64,000 nucleotides of DNA from Prunus persica (Eukaryota; Streptophyta; Magnoliopsida; Rosales; Rosaceae), in contig NC_034010.1 in NCBI RefSeq assembly GCF_000346465.2, positions 13,674,482-13,738,481 on the forward strand, in the 5' to 3' direction. Of the stretch, positions 54,210-64,000 are shown one piece after another. Position numbers and translations under genes: made by a program. The notes below the pieces were generated by a model. It had not been told where the DNA came from, did not search any database, and saw nothing but the letters and a program-made list of their open reading frames with translations. Within the stretch, counting starts at the first letter, position 1, and each line of letters starts with the position of its first letter.

Positions 54210-56200
54210 TTGCAATGATCCGAGTTATTTGGAATATGAAAACGCCTTAGTATCTCATAAATACATCAACACTTTAATTCCTCTTGATTTTAAAGACGAG
54301 AGTTTTTTCAACTTACTTAAGTTACAATGCATAATAACCGCTTATAATTTAACTTTACTAATTGTATGACATTATTAGTGTCCAACGTTTTATACGCTTG
54401 GTTAAAAACCTTGTTGTCCTAGACAATGTTTTTGTACAACAACAACATGCATTGTTTAATTAAGTGTTTGATGTTTTATGATTTCAATAAAATAGTGAAG
54501 CGCATTAGTTAGAATTACTTTGTGTGATGAAATGGGATCCTTAATTATCTATCCTAATTATTCGTTTGTTAGGACCTTTTCTATTGAGAGGGACGAAAAT
54601 ATACTAATTAAACTCACACGTTATATTGACGCTAGAGCTCGAACCTAGGACTTTGCATGAGGGAACAATTGCCACAACAGTAATGGGTCATTTGCAAATT
54701 ATTAGTTTTCATAAGGCAATGAACGCGACATCACAAATTTTTTATTTTAATTAAAAAGTAGAAATTTATGGCATTACAAATTGAATAATATTATTTTTCA
54801 TTTCAAGAAAATTCATTTTAGTATACCTATTCAATTATAACTAGCAACATTTCTTTCTGAACAACGGATTATAACATAAATGTGTAACTATGCAAGTTAT
54901 GACAACAACATACAACTAATTGAATCAATAAAGATCATGTTCATAAGTTTTCATATCTGAATTTAGACGGTAAAGATGACGTGATTTTATTTTATTTTAT
55001 TTCTTGTTGGGTATAATGCGAGCTAAATATTATGTTGTTTGTTTGGAAGAATGGGGAGCTAAAGCTCAAACAATCAAGATGCTAAAACAAGTATAGGCTT
55101 AATAACCTCTTCTAATCCTCTCAACTGCCATCCTAGAAAATGTTGGGAGGAGGAGAGCCCAAAGATCCGCATATAAGCCCCAGCTAGCCAACCCGTCAGT
55201 CACTGTGTAGCCTCCTTGTAGACGAGTGAAATTTTAAAAATGAAACAATCTGATGGCATGTTTATTTACATGGAACAAGTATTTAAATTATTTTCATTGT
55301 TGACTTTATCTACATTTACAAATATATGAGTATTTGAATAATTCCAATTCTCGACTTTTCTTAAGTTTACTAGCACATAAGGAATCAAACATTATGTTGA
55401 TTCGACATTAAATTTCGTAATCCATTACCTGAAAAATCGAGAATTATCATGGGAAATAGTTAATCCCATGCCCATTCATTCTCTCCCCTATGACAAACTT
55501 TCCCGATTCAGTCCATTAGGTAACTCAAAATAGTGCATGCAAAGATGGAGAATCAATGGCAGGAAAGGATCAGATTTTAGAGGCTGAGTTCAATATACCG
55601 AACCGAACCATGGTAGGTTTACCATTAGCCATAATGTCTCCTTGATATCCTAGATGTTTTTGTAAACAAAAACTTCTCATAGTATAAATGATAAATTCAC
55701 GGGATGAGTAAACTTAATCTTAAGATTATACCTTAAATAATTTATGCATTTGACCCAAGGCACCTCATAACAGCCCAGCATGGCGACTCATTCTCATGTT
55801 ACTTTTACACACGAATCGTTTTCGGGCAACCCTAGTTTTCCATAATTCAACGCAGTAAACAACTAGCACAATATTATATATCATCTAGTCACTCAAAAAT
55901 AATCTCAACTTTCAAATTGTTAGCTAAAACCTTTTATTGAACACCAATAAGTGTACACTTTTTCTCCAATAACCAAAGTAGGAAGGATTGACCGGTTTGT
56001 AATTAACCAAGGGATTGCATTGTAATAGAACAACTTATACTAACTTTTGCAGTATCATCAGTCACCTGCAAACAAAAGGAAAATAAGAAAGAAACTAAGC
56101 TCGTCGGAAAACCTATATGGTAAGTGAAATCATCAACTCCTACGTAAAGCACGAACTAGCCCTAAAGAAAAACAAAGTATGGTTTTAATTCCAATTTATA
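54210..56200. other. Intergenic region between the duplicated units
   Basis: 54210-54600 is still collinear with unit 2. From about 54600 to 56200 I see AT-rich sequence with no recognisable gene, RNA or transposon ends. Confidence 0.5.
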
Positions 56201-56383
56201 GGTGGTCTGGTTAATGGGTTGTTTTGAAGCTTGGTTGAGTGTTGCTGTAAATGTAATTTATGCTTTCAAATGGGAGAATTATGCAAATTTCTGCTGAAAA
56301 ACAATTGTTTATGTAATTACTTCTTGCACTGTCACTGAACATAAATTTCTTGTATCTTTATTGGCATTTAACTATTATAATTG

Positions 56384-57090
56384 AAGTAGGAATGACTCCT
56401 TCCAGGCAAGGGTGAAACTAGGAATTTTTCAGCGGGTGGGCTAGCTAAAGTTATTAGCATCTTATGATAATATTTATAGTACTTCATAGTTTTTTTAGAA
56501 ATAAAATATATACTAAAGCATATAAACCACGTTAGTTCATAACTCCATGGACTAATTTCTAATAAGCTTTAACACAAAATAAATACATGTGAAATGCACC
56601 CAAAAACACACATAGTATCAAAATGAAAATATGTTCAACAAAAAAATTGAAATTGTACACATTCAAGTTGTGCCATATGATCCTTGAGAGAATTGAAATC
56701 TTTTGTTATTGTGTATGAATCAATATTCTCAGCAAATTATTTTTCAATGTAGAGAATAAAAGAAACTGCTATAATCTCCTTCTTCATATGAACCACACCG
56801 TACCCACCCTTTGGGCTACCTAATTGAAAAAGGTGTCATTAAAATGAATATTGACGAAAATAAATTAAGAAAACAATGGGGAAAAAAAAAGGAAAAGGTA
56901 GAGAGTTAAGTAATTTGTGTTTACTAAGGGATTATTTCTTAATTGAGCAAGCAAATTAATCCAAAATCATATTAAAATACAATTATTATATTTTAATTTG
57001 CAAAAAAGGCTACCTGGCTAGAGCCCATGATAGCCTTTAACTTGGTTTCTCGAGTGCTTCTAGCCTCCAGGTAAGGAGGGAAGTAGTGTC
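56384..57090. repeat. Inserted repeat in unit 2, recurring at the window end
   Basis: Absent from the corresponding point of unit 1 (43220). The part 56630-56960 recurs at about 63695-64000 (shared GTTGTGCCATATGATCCTTG-like and CACCCTTTGGGCTACCTAATTG segments). It starts near CAAGGGTGAAACTAGGAATT, a phrase common at plant transposon ends. It is non-coding. Confidence 0.6.
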
Positions 57091-57238
57091 CTAGTTTGAA
57101 AGGCATATTCGATCAGAGCTACCTCTTAACTACCTCTTAGTTTAGTGGTATTTCTCTTAATAATGGAAGATGTCTTAAATTTAAATTCATTCATCGGCGC
57201 TGGCAATCACTATATTGAAGAGTTAGAATGCTAGAAAA

Positions 57239-59282
57239 TGTAACAACCCAATCCTAAATTAATATTTTAATCGTATCTTTCTCTTTACAACTCGGATTCG
57301 GGCCCACTATTTGTCTACGAACTCGTTTCGACGCAATCTACACAACGATACAAGCGAAATTTTCAAATTCCTCCCTGGTCAAAAGTCAACTTTTAAACCA
57401 TTAAATTATTTCCGGGGCAAATTCATAATTTGGCAAAAATTAGATTTTTCACTCTCTCTCTCTCTCTCCCCTTTGTCACGAAACACCCCCCCCCCCCCCC
57501 GGCGGACTGTTTTTGTGCAGCGGTGAGCTTCTCAGGGCTGCCGTCGCTTCCATCAGCGTCCTTCTCCACCTATTCTTCAACACCAGCCACCAGCGACACC
57601 GTCGGCTTTTGCAGAAAACATGCCGATTTTGGGAGGACATTTTGCCTGCCCTGTTCTATCTCCTTCGGCCACCAAACCGGTCATGTGAGGTATGATTTTC
57701 TACCTATTTTTCAGGCTCTAGCTGTTGGTTGGATAGGATTTGAGAAATTTCTAGGTTTGGAAAGTTAATTTTCGAATTGGATTTTGGCCGATTTTGAGAT
57801 CGCAATTCCATCCACTTCTGGCCACTTTTTGGGATAGGTCCAAGAAAAAAAGTGGTTCCAAATATGGTGTTACACCTAGGGTAGGAGTTTGGGCCAACGG
57901 TTTGGAGTATTTCCAGCCGCCGAAAATTGATCAAGCCACCCACGTGTTGCCAGAGCTTGTGGCAGCGCGTGGGCAGCATGGTGGCTTAGCATTGTGTCGT
58001 AGAATGACCCTTGTGTGCTCATGAGCGCATAGGTACTCACATATTTCAATTTTGGTTACGTTGGACCCCGAACGGATCTCGCCTATTATGCGATTTCGGG
58101 GTTAGGTACGTTTGAACCTTTGGATTGTAGTCAATTTGATATATGTTGATCTAGGTAATTCCAGAATCGTATAGGATTTGACGGATCGTAAAACGGAGTC
58201 CCGGATACTCCAGAAATGCCAACCCTAGGGCTAAGGTTACAGGAACCGTTCGATCGTGCGATCGTGATCAATCCGATCGTCCGACTGAGACCAAACTCTC
58301 GGTACATGTGTCCTAGGCATTTTGGAATCTTTAGGGACTCCTGGATTTGTGATAGGAGGTTGTGGGCCTCGCGGGCCTGGTTGACCAAGTATAGGCAGTT
58401 TGACCCTCGGTTGATTGTGAGTCTTCCGAGGCTGTTATACCCTTTTAGAAGTGATAAAATGACTAGGTAAATAAGTCCTGACTGGAAGTGATTATCTAAG
58501 TCATAGTTATGTATAGGTTGCGGCTTGAATAGAAACGTATCTCCGAGGCCTGTGAGGACTACGGCTTGGCCTGCAAGGATTGCGGCTTGGCCTGCGAGGA
58601 TTGCGGCTCGGCCTGCGAGCATTGCAGCTCAGATAAAAGTGGTATTTCCGAGGCCTGTGAGGATTGCGGCCTTGCCTGTGAGGATGAGATTGATGGCATT
58701 AATGGAATTGACAGATCAGGAATGGGGGTACGCTTAGGTGGAGAGAATTTCAGTTTTGAGATATTTTTAAACTAAACTAAAAGGAGTTCAATGTAGGGCA
58801 TACTTCTATTCAGTATATGATTGATACAAGTATTTGAAAGAACTACGTGTGGCTTGATCCCTCGGTAAGGGTACGTATGCAGCCTGATGTACAAGGTGTA
58901 GCCACGAGTTGGAGTCTTTATGATTACTAATATATCGTTGATATTCTGAAGGTTGAGATGAACCTTACTAACATAATGATTTATTGGATTGGTTGAGGCC
59001 TGAGGCCAGAATTATATGATGTTTGATTTCTTGGATATAATTTGATACATGCTTGCAGTTGGGTTATATGCGTATATGCTTATTTGACAGGTGAAAGTTT
59101 TGGGGAAAATGATCATTATACAGAGGAGACTCTGCCGAATTTTTGGCAGAAGTCAAACTTAAGGAAATTTGGTTTCTAGTTAGAAGAGCAATTTGGTCAT
59201 TTGTGTCTGGCAACCGCCAGGTATCAGACACGCACAGGGTTTGACTTGGATTCCAAAGTGGAATTCGGGTCGGGTCCTGTCA
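57239..59282 (+). mobile_element. Solo LTR (2.04 kb) of the long-LTR family
   Basis: Starts TGTAACAACCCAATCC and ends GGTCGGGTCCTGTCA. The flanks are GAAAA (57234-57238) and GAAAC (59283-59287). Unit 1 preserves the unfilled site (GTTAGAAACCCACC at 43345-43358), showing that exactly this block was gained. It is collinear with the 5' LTR of the composite element at 4262. ORFs inside (57311-58775) fall in leader-like CT-rich and tandem-repeat sequence and are not credible genes. It has a C-homopolymer at 57485-57501. Confidence 0.88.
58547..58690 (+). repeat. 21-bp tandem repeat in the solo LTR
   Basis: Units of the type GCCTGCGAGGATTGCGGCTCG repeat about six times with variation; 21 bp keeps frame, giving the ARIAAWP-like repeats in an ORF. 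It occupies the position that carries the constant-loop hairpin series in the sister LTR (5905-6140), so this part of the LTR is hypervariable. Confidence 0.75.
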
Positions 59283-59386
59283 GAAACCCACTAGAGAGGT
59301 TAACTTGTTAAGCTTTTCCAATGAAAATAAATTACTTAAGCATATGTGGTTTCCCAATTGATGTATGTACCTTAATGCTTAAAAGA

Positions 59387-61593
59387 AGGCTTATTTACTG
59401 AAGTGCCCCTTGAAACTATGATTAAATATAATTTTATCCTCTAAAAGTTAAAGTGACCCAGAGTATCTCATAACCGAAGTTTTAGGTCTCCCTCCCGCTT
59501 TCAAGTCTGTCAAAAAATTCTATTAAAAATGTTGACGTGGCACAAGTGGGGCCTATTGTTATACTCAATTATATGGCATGTGTAAAAATAAATTTCTTTA
59601 AGTAAAATTAAGATCTTTAAAAAAAAACTAAAAACAAAAAAAATATCAATTCCCTCTTCGCCTCCCTCATCCTGAGAGCCCTTACCTCACCGCCCACCTC
59701 CACAACCCTTTCCTCTCCATCTCTCTCCTTCTCGCACCCACCTCCAACCTCCAATGAAAACATGAATCAGACTTTGACAAACTAAAAGTAATCAAACACA
59801 AAAACTAGAAATTTTTTAGAAAACAACAATTTTTCAACCTGAAAATTATAGAGAACTAAAATCCCTATAAATTCTTTAAAGCCATGCCAGAAGTTGATCT
59901 TATCCTACAAAATCTCCACCTTATCTCCCTTACAGCAGTGCATGTTGGAATTGCCCAACTAAAATTAGTTGCCTCAGAACTACACATATAATGCAATATG
60001 AGTGCTAAATTGCTATAAAATAAACAAAATAAATACTGCATATAAAACAAATTTTTACAAAAGGAGAATTGAATTACAAGAACCTTAATTGAGTCGAGGC
60101 AAGTGTTAGACACTCTGACCTTAAGACGAATTACGTCCCACAACGGTGCTTATGGTTCACTAGCGTTCGCCTCCCAGGATACAACGACTCTCCTCCTTGT
60201 GAAAGAAGCATTGCAATTCACAAGGAACTTTGAACCAAATTATGCAGGAACCTCTCTTTATGAAAACTCTAATGCTTACTATATGTGAAAGTCTGTATGT
60301 AGAGAATTAAATTGAATGAATAAAACTGCAGGAGGATTGCTCTATTTATAGATGATGAAATACCCTTTCTAAAAAGGTATCTCAATCTGAAAAGGCAAAC
60401 AATGCATCCCTTGGTCTGAAGAGTTGTCATCCCAAACAATGTATCCCTTGGTTTGAAGAGTTGTCACCCCCATTGTGAAGATGTCTTTAACCCAAGGGCC
60501 ATGTCTTTAACCCAATAAATTTTATTAATTTCCATTCAAATAAGAAAATCAATATTAATTAATATTAAAATTTCCAACAATTGGCACAGAGGAAACAAAT
60601 GATTTGCAGGTGTGTGAGTTGTACTTGGATGGAGAAATCAATTTGGTGGCTCATCAGTAGTAGAATCATTGCGGCGCCGAGCCCATTTTGTTTTACAAGG
60701 TAGCAGCAGAAGCATGACCCATTTTCCTCTGCACAAACTAAGAAATTCAATGGAACCCATCTCAAAATTTTCTACAGAAAAACTCCAATGGTATCTCAAC
60801 AAAAGTGCAAGCTCAAAAGAGTGCCCCTTGAACTGAAACTCACTCCAGTTTCAATAAGAATGAAAGACAAATGGAATTGTTGGCTATTGAGAGCTTGTTC
60901 AAGCGCCAACATCTCCCACTACCACCCAAAAAGGCCAGGGTTGCCACATTCCACCTTAGTTGGATCTGGACTGGGCCGGGTCCAAGTTCAGATTCTCCGA
61001 AGTTCTGCCTCAAACTCCTGAGATACACGGGTCGCAGAGGCAGCACATGCAGCGCCAACTACGGGAGGTTGTTGGCCCGAGTTTTGGTGCTCCTGGATCT
61101 AGCGGTGGCAGCACCTAGGGCGTCATTAGGCTGTTGGGTTAGGTTTCGGTGCCGTTGGATGTGGCGGGAACTGAGGCCAAGCTCAGTGGGTGCACAACGG
61201 GTGGGTCTCCGTTGCGAAATGGTCCTCAAGGGCGTGTTCTCTACCCAGACTCAAGTGGTTGGTGGGGAAGGGGCCGCCGAAGCTTGTTAGAGGGTGGGAG
61301 ATGAGGAAGTGGGGCAGGCACAAGTGGTTGGCGCGGGAGGGAGCGGGTTGTCGAGTACAAAGAAGGAAAGAGGGTGACAGAGAAGTAATTTTTATTGATT
61401 TTTTCACACGAGGCACTTACGTGCCACTTGTGTCACGTCAGCATTTATAATAGAATTTTTGACGGATTTAACAGCAAAGGGTAAAATGAGACGCAAAACA
61501 CCAGTCAAGGGTGTAGTTTTGCATCACGTTAACTTTCAAAGAGTAAAGTGAGATTTGACCATCGTTTTAAGGGACATTATAATAAATAAGCCT
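59387..61593. mobile_element. Long-TIR DNA transposon, unit 2 copy
   Basis: The left end AGGCTTATTTACTGAAGTGC and right end AATAAATAAGCCT are the tips of inverted repeats of about 180-200 bp. Mirrored boxes include GTTGACGTGGCACAAGTGG against CCACTTGTGTCACGTCAGC, and TTGAAACT..AAAGTTAAAGTGACC-type segments. Flanks are TAAAAGA at 59380-59386 and at 61594-61600. Long inverted repeats fit a Mutator-like non-autonomous element, although a 7-8-bp duplication is shorter than the usual 9 bp. There is no transposase; the ORFs inside have no domains. It contains the LTR-like block 59999-60579. Confidence 0.72.
59999..60579 (-). mobile_element. Probable Copia-type solo LTR in unit 2
   Basis: On the minus strand it starts TGTTGGAAATTTTAATATTA, a common plant Copia LTR beginning, with TATA-like ATCTATAAATAGAGCAA (about 60340-60356), and ends near ...CTCATA or ...TTGCA. 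Unit 1 (43900-43912, ATAATGAAATTGGGCAC) lacks it. The target duplication is not clean. The 61-aa plus-strand ORF inside is not credible. Confidence 0.6.
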
Positions 61594-62239
61594 TAAAAGA
61601 ATACAATTCTTATATGTAAATCCCACTTGACATATTTGATTTCTGCCTGATTGGGTTCCATGAAGCTTTGTAGAAAGTAGCTTCAGAATTTTAGGTAAAA
61701 CAAATTGTGATAGTATTGTGACAATTAATTACATAAGTACACTTATTTAGCGTACTTGAATAAAATATTGTGACAACTAATTACATGAGTACGCTTATTT
61801 AGCGTACTTGAATAAAATATTTCAAACATATTTAAGCCTTCTTTCGTTGTCGATTGAACTGATTGCGCGTTTCTAATCTACAATGTGCGAACAAGTAAGA
61901 TGAGGACGAAGAAACGCTGATGATGCGGAAAAAAACGACGACCACAAACGTCTATCCCATACAATTAAAAAAAAAACGTGAGTAAAATTATTTTGTGAAA
62001 AAAGGGTTCAATAATATTTTGAACCTCACAAAGAACGGAATGGAGTCATTGGTTGCTGTGGAAAATAGTGCTATTTTGTCTTTCAGTTGTAAAAGAACCT
62101 TAATTGACCAACAAAATTGAGCTCGTAAGGAAACAACACGTTGAAATCACTTTTTTTTTTTTTTTTGGAATAAACATTCAAATAAAAACGATACTTTAAC
62201 ATAGTATGTATCTCATACATAATTTCTGAACATTTTAGT

Positions 62240-62375
62240 TCTTCAGTTCTAAAGTAGAAGATGTAAGTGAAATTGTAATGTCAACACATGTCAGTTTCAA
62301 ACTTGTGCACTTTTTGCCATAGTTTTAGGATTGTCGACATTGAGTTTTAACAAAAGAGTTGCATTGAAGAATATA
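62240..62375 (-). pseudogene. Out-of-frame tail of prolamin-like domain 3, gene copy 2
   Basis: As in copy 1, the extra A in GGAAAAAACATGC puts the domain tail (TCRDIFFNATLLL, VDNPKTMAKSAQV) out of frame, and the tail stops before the last cysteine. The identical lesion in both units dates it before the duplication. Confidence 0.7.
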
Positions 62376-63185
62376 TCACGGCATGTTTTTTCCTTCAAAC
62401 AGAAGATCATCGCAACAATCACCTGTTACCATCCCACCTTCAAAAATACTTCCGCCAACTTCCCAAGCGCAATTAATGGAGATGTGTTTGCATTCAACCA
62501 AGGTCTCCGAATTTAATGCCTTTGGCGTTGGAATTGCAATAGAAGGTGCGGGAGAAATTGTAATTTCAACACATTGGTCCCAAACTTGTGTACTCTCTAC
62601 TAAAGCTCTAGATTTGTCGACAATGGGTTTGGAGGCCAGAACAGAGTTAAAGAATAGATCATGGCAAGTCTTGCCAGCAGACACAAGCTCATAGCAACAA
62701 CCATATGTAACACTCCCACTTTCGAAAATACTTCCACCAACCTCCCGAGCGCACTTGGTGGAGATATGTTTTTTACATTCATCCACTATTTTCGATTTTG
62801 AAGTCTTTGAGTTTGGAATTGTGATAGAAGATGCGGGGGAGAGTGCAATTCCAACACATCGATTCCAAACTTGTGTACTCTTTGCCAAAGCTCTAGATTT
62901 ATCGACATTGGGTATAGACGCAAGTGCAGAGTTGAAGAATAAAGCATGACAATTTTTGCCTACAGACACAAGCTTATGGCAACAATCATCTGTTACAGTC
63001 CCACCTTCGAAAATACTTTCACCAACTTCCCGAGCACAGTTAATGGAGATATGTTTTGTACATTCATCCAGGATTTTCGAATTAGATGTCTCGAAAGTTG
63101 GAATTGCGAAAGTTGTGAAAATCATTCTTGATGTGCTTGCCAAAAGCAAAATGACCAACAATGGGTACATATTTAGTGCGGCCAT
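62376..63185 (-). CDS. Secreted three-domain prolamin-like protein (ECA1/DD11-like), copy 2
   Basis: 269 residues, about 93% identical to copy 1 by eye (roughly 18 replacements). It has the same signal peptide and the same three-domain architecture (about 41-112, 137-206, 230-269). All cysteines of domains 1 and 2 are kept, and it shares the premature end in domain 3. Replacements fall mostly between cysteines (for example NYGLASKPVV against NSVLASKPIV). Retention of the full frame in both copies suggests both remain functional as two-and-a-half-domain proteins. Role in gametophyte signalling is inferred from family membership. Confidence 0.85.
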   Translation of the reverse strand: MAALNMYPLLVILLLASTSRMIFTTFAIPTFETSNSKILDECTKHISINCAREVGESIFEGGTVTDDCCHKLVSVGKNCHALFFNSALASIPNVDKSRALAKSTQVWNRCVGIALSPASSITIPNSKTSKSKIVDECKKHISTKCAREVGGSIFESGSVTYGCCYELVSAGKTCHDLFFNSVLASKPIVDKSRALVESTQVWDQCVEITISPAPSIAIPTPKALNSETLVECKHISINCAWEVGGSIFEGGMVTGDCCDDLLFEGKNMP

Positions 63186-63266
63186 AGGCGTTTTGGTACG
63201 AGTTAGTTTTTATTTTTTTTGGGGAAAGGCAAAGAATTCTTTGATGGAGTTGAGTTTTAAGAGTTT

Positions 63267-63280
63267 CTTTATTTATAAGG
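63267..63280 (-). promoter_or_regulatory. Likely TATA box of prolamin-like gene copy 2
   Basis: CCTTATAAATAAAG on the coding strand, about 85 bp upstream of the ATG, matches the position in copy 1. Confidence 0.5.
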
Positions 63281-63694
63281 GTTTGCAATGATCTTAGTTA
63301 TTTGGAATATGAAAACGCCTTAGTATCTCATAAATACATAAACACTTTAATTCCTCTTGATTTTAAAGACGAGAGTTTCTTCAGCTTACTTAAGTTACAA
63401 TACATTTCCAGCCAATAACCGCTTATAATTTTAATTTACGAATTATATGACATTACTAGTGTCCAACGTTTTATACGCTTGGTTAAAAACTTTTTTGTCC
63501 TAGACAATGTTTTTGTACAATAACAACATGCACTGTTTAATTAAGTGTTTTTATTTCATGATTTCAATAAAATAGTGAAGCGCATTAATCAGAATTACTT
63601 TGTGTGATAAAATGGGATCCTTAATTATCTATCCTGATTAATCGTTTGTTATGACCTTTTCTATTGAGAAGGGAGATAATATACTAAACTCACA

Positions 63695-64000
63695 CACTCA
63701 AAAAAAAATTGAAATTGTACATATTTAAGTTGTGCCCTATGATCCTTGAGAGAATTGAAATCTTTTGCTATTGTGTATGAATCTATATTCTTAGCAAATT
63801 ATTTTTCGATGTAGACAAGAAAAGAAACTGCTATAATTTCCTTCACAAAATAGTGAACCGCACCGCACCCACCCTTTGGGCTACCTAATTGAAAAGGGTG
63901 TCATTAAAATGAATATTGACGAAAATAAAAATAAAAAACAATGGGAAAAAAATAGGAAATGATAGAGAGTTAAAGTCATGAGTGTTCACTGAGGGATTAT
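63695..64000. repeat. Second copy of the 56630-56960 repeat
   Basis: Starts after an A-run with TTGAAATTGTACATATTTAAG and remains collinear with 56640-56960 to the window edge. It may mark a dispersed transposon or the approach of another duplicated unit beyond the window. Confidence 0.6.

Larger units (their letters stand above)
43031..54600. repeat. Tandem segmental duplication, unit 1
   Basis: Collinear with unit 2. The pairs are: 43031-43220 with 56201-56383; 43220-43383 with 57095-57238 plus 59283-59325; 43440-44246 plus 50657-51060 with 59450-61615; and 52622-54600 with 61650-63690. Differences are mainly inserted elements: Copia at 44247-50656 and a hAT-like element at 51067-52621. 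The duplication copied the 3' flank of the plastid protein gene, a long-TIR transposon and the prolamin-like gene. Confidence 0.88.
56201..63690. repeat. Tandem segmental duplication, unit 2
   Basis: Begins with a copy of the 3' flank of the plastid protein gene (GGTGGTCTGGTTAATGGGTT at 56203, compare 43034). It contains the long-TIR transposon and the second prolamin-like gene. Insertions absent from unit 1 are 56384-57090, the 2.04-kb solo LTR at 57239-59282 and the LTR-like block at 59999-60579. These act as markers of events after duplication, or of loss in unit 1. Confidence 0.88.

Noticed and set aside
57311..58775. Several 60-160-aa ORFs around 57.3-58.8 kb
   Set aside because: They lie within a solo LTR and reflect GC-rich leader and 21-bp repeats; not conserved in the sister LTR.
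60103..61450. ORFs in the unit 2 long-TIR transposon as host genes
   Set aside because: No domain, not conserved in frame with unit 1, and partly within an LTR-like block.

Overview
This is a stretch of plant nuclear chromosome: AT-rich, gene-poor and crowded with transposable elements. The gene set (an intronless type IIB Ca2+-ATPase, a PETAL LOSS-type trihelix factor, DD11/ECA1-like female-gametophyte cysteine-rich proteins) and a Cassandra TRIM with an embedded 5S-rRNA-like LTR indicate a eudicot, most likely a woody Rosaceae such as Prunus. The species is inference.

Region by region. 1-4.26 kb: three copies of an AT-rich repeat, one split by a Tourist-like MITE (1754-2204) and a mini-Helitron (2262-2549), plus another MITE (about 835-1238). 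4.26-16.02 kb: one composite retroelement bounded by a perfect 5-bp duplication TCTAG. Its 5' LTR is a long (about 2.7 kb) LTR of one family; its primer-binding site, polypurine tract and 3' LTR are those of Cassandra. An 8.7-kb CACTA transposon (6197-about 14891) sits inside the 5' LTR. It carries a frameshifted TNP2 transposase and captured pieces of two host genes, 26S proteasome subunit RPN6 and a B3-domain factor. 16.4-17.6 kb: decayed Copia pol. 22.3-25.3 kb: the intact Ca2+-ATPase gene. 25-34 kb: no gene, a 73-bp tandem repeat with CACGTG cores, a second mini-Helitron and LINE/TRIM debris. 34.3-36.6 kb: the two-exon PTL-type trihelix gene on the minus strand. 36.7-42.4 kb: MITEs and an LTR-like block. 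42.5-43.0 kb: a small plastid-targeted membrane protein gene.

From about 43.03 kb to the end the window is a large tandem duplication. Unit 1 runs from 43.03 to about 54.6 kb, and unit 2 from 56.20 to about 63.69 kb. Each unit contains a long-TIR DNA transposon and one minus-strand gene with three prolamin-like (ECA1/DD11) domains; both gene copies share a homopolymer frameshift in domain 3. Later insertions distinguish the units. Unit 1 took a 6.4-kb Copia element with an internal second LTR and duplicated gag, and a hAT-like element holding a gypsy-type solo LTR. Unit 2 took a 2.04-kb solo LTR of the same family as the 4.26-kb element, and a 0.58-kb solo LTR. Each unit supplies the empty site for the other, so element ends and target duplications can be read directly.

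The cellular genes are independent plant transcription units: Ca2+ export and signalling, floral patterning, a plastid membrane protein, and secreted gametophyte peptides. The main novelty is the heterologous-LTR retroelement and its nested structure.
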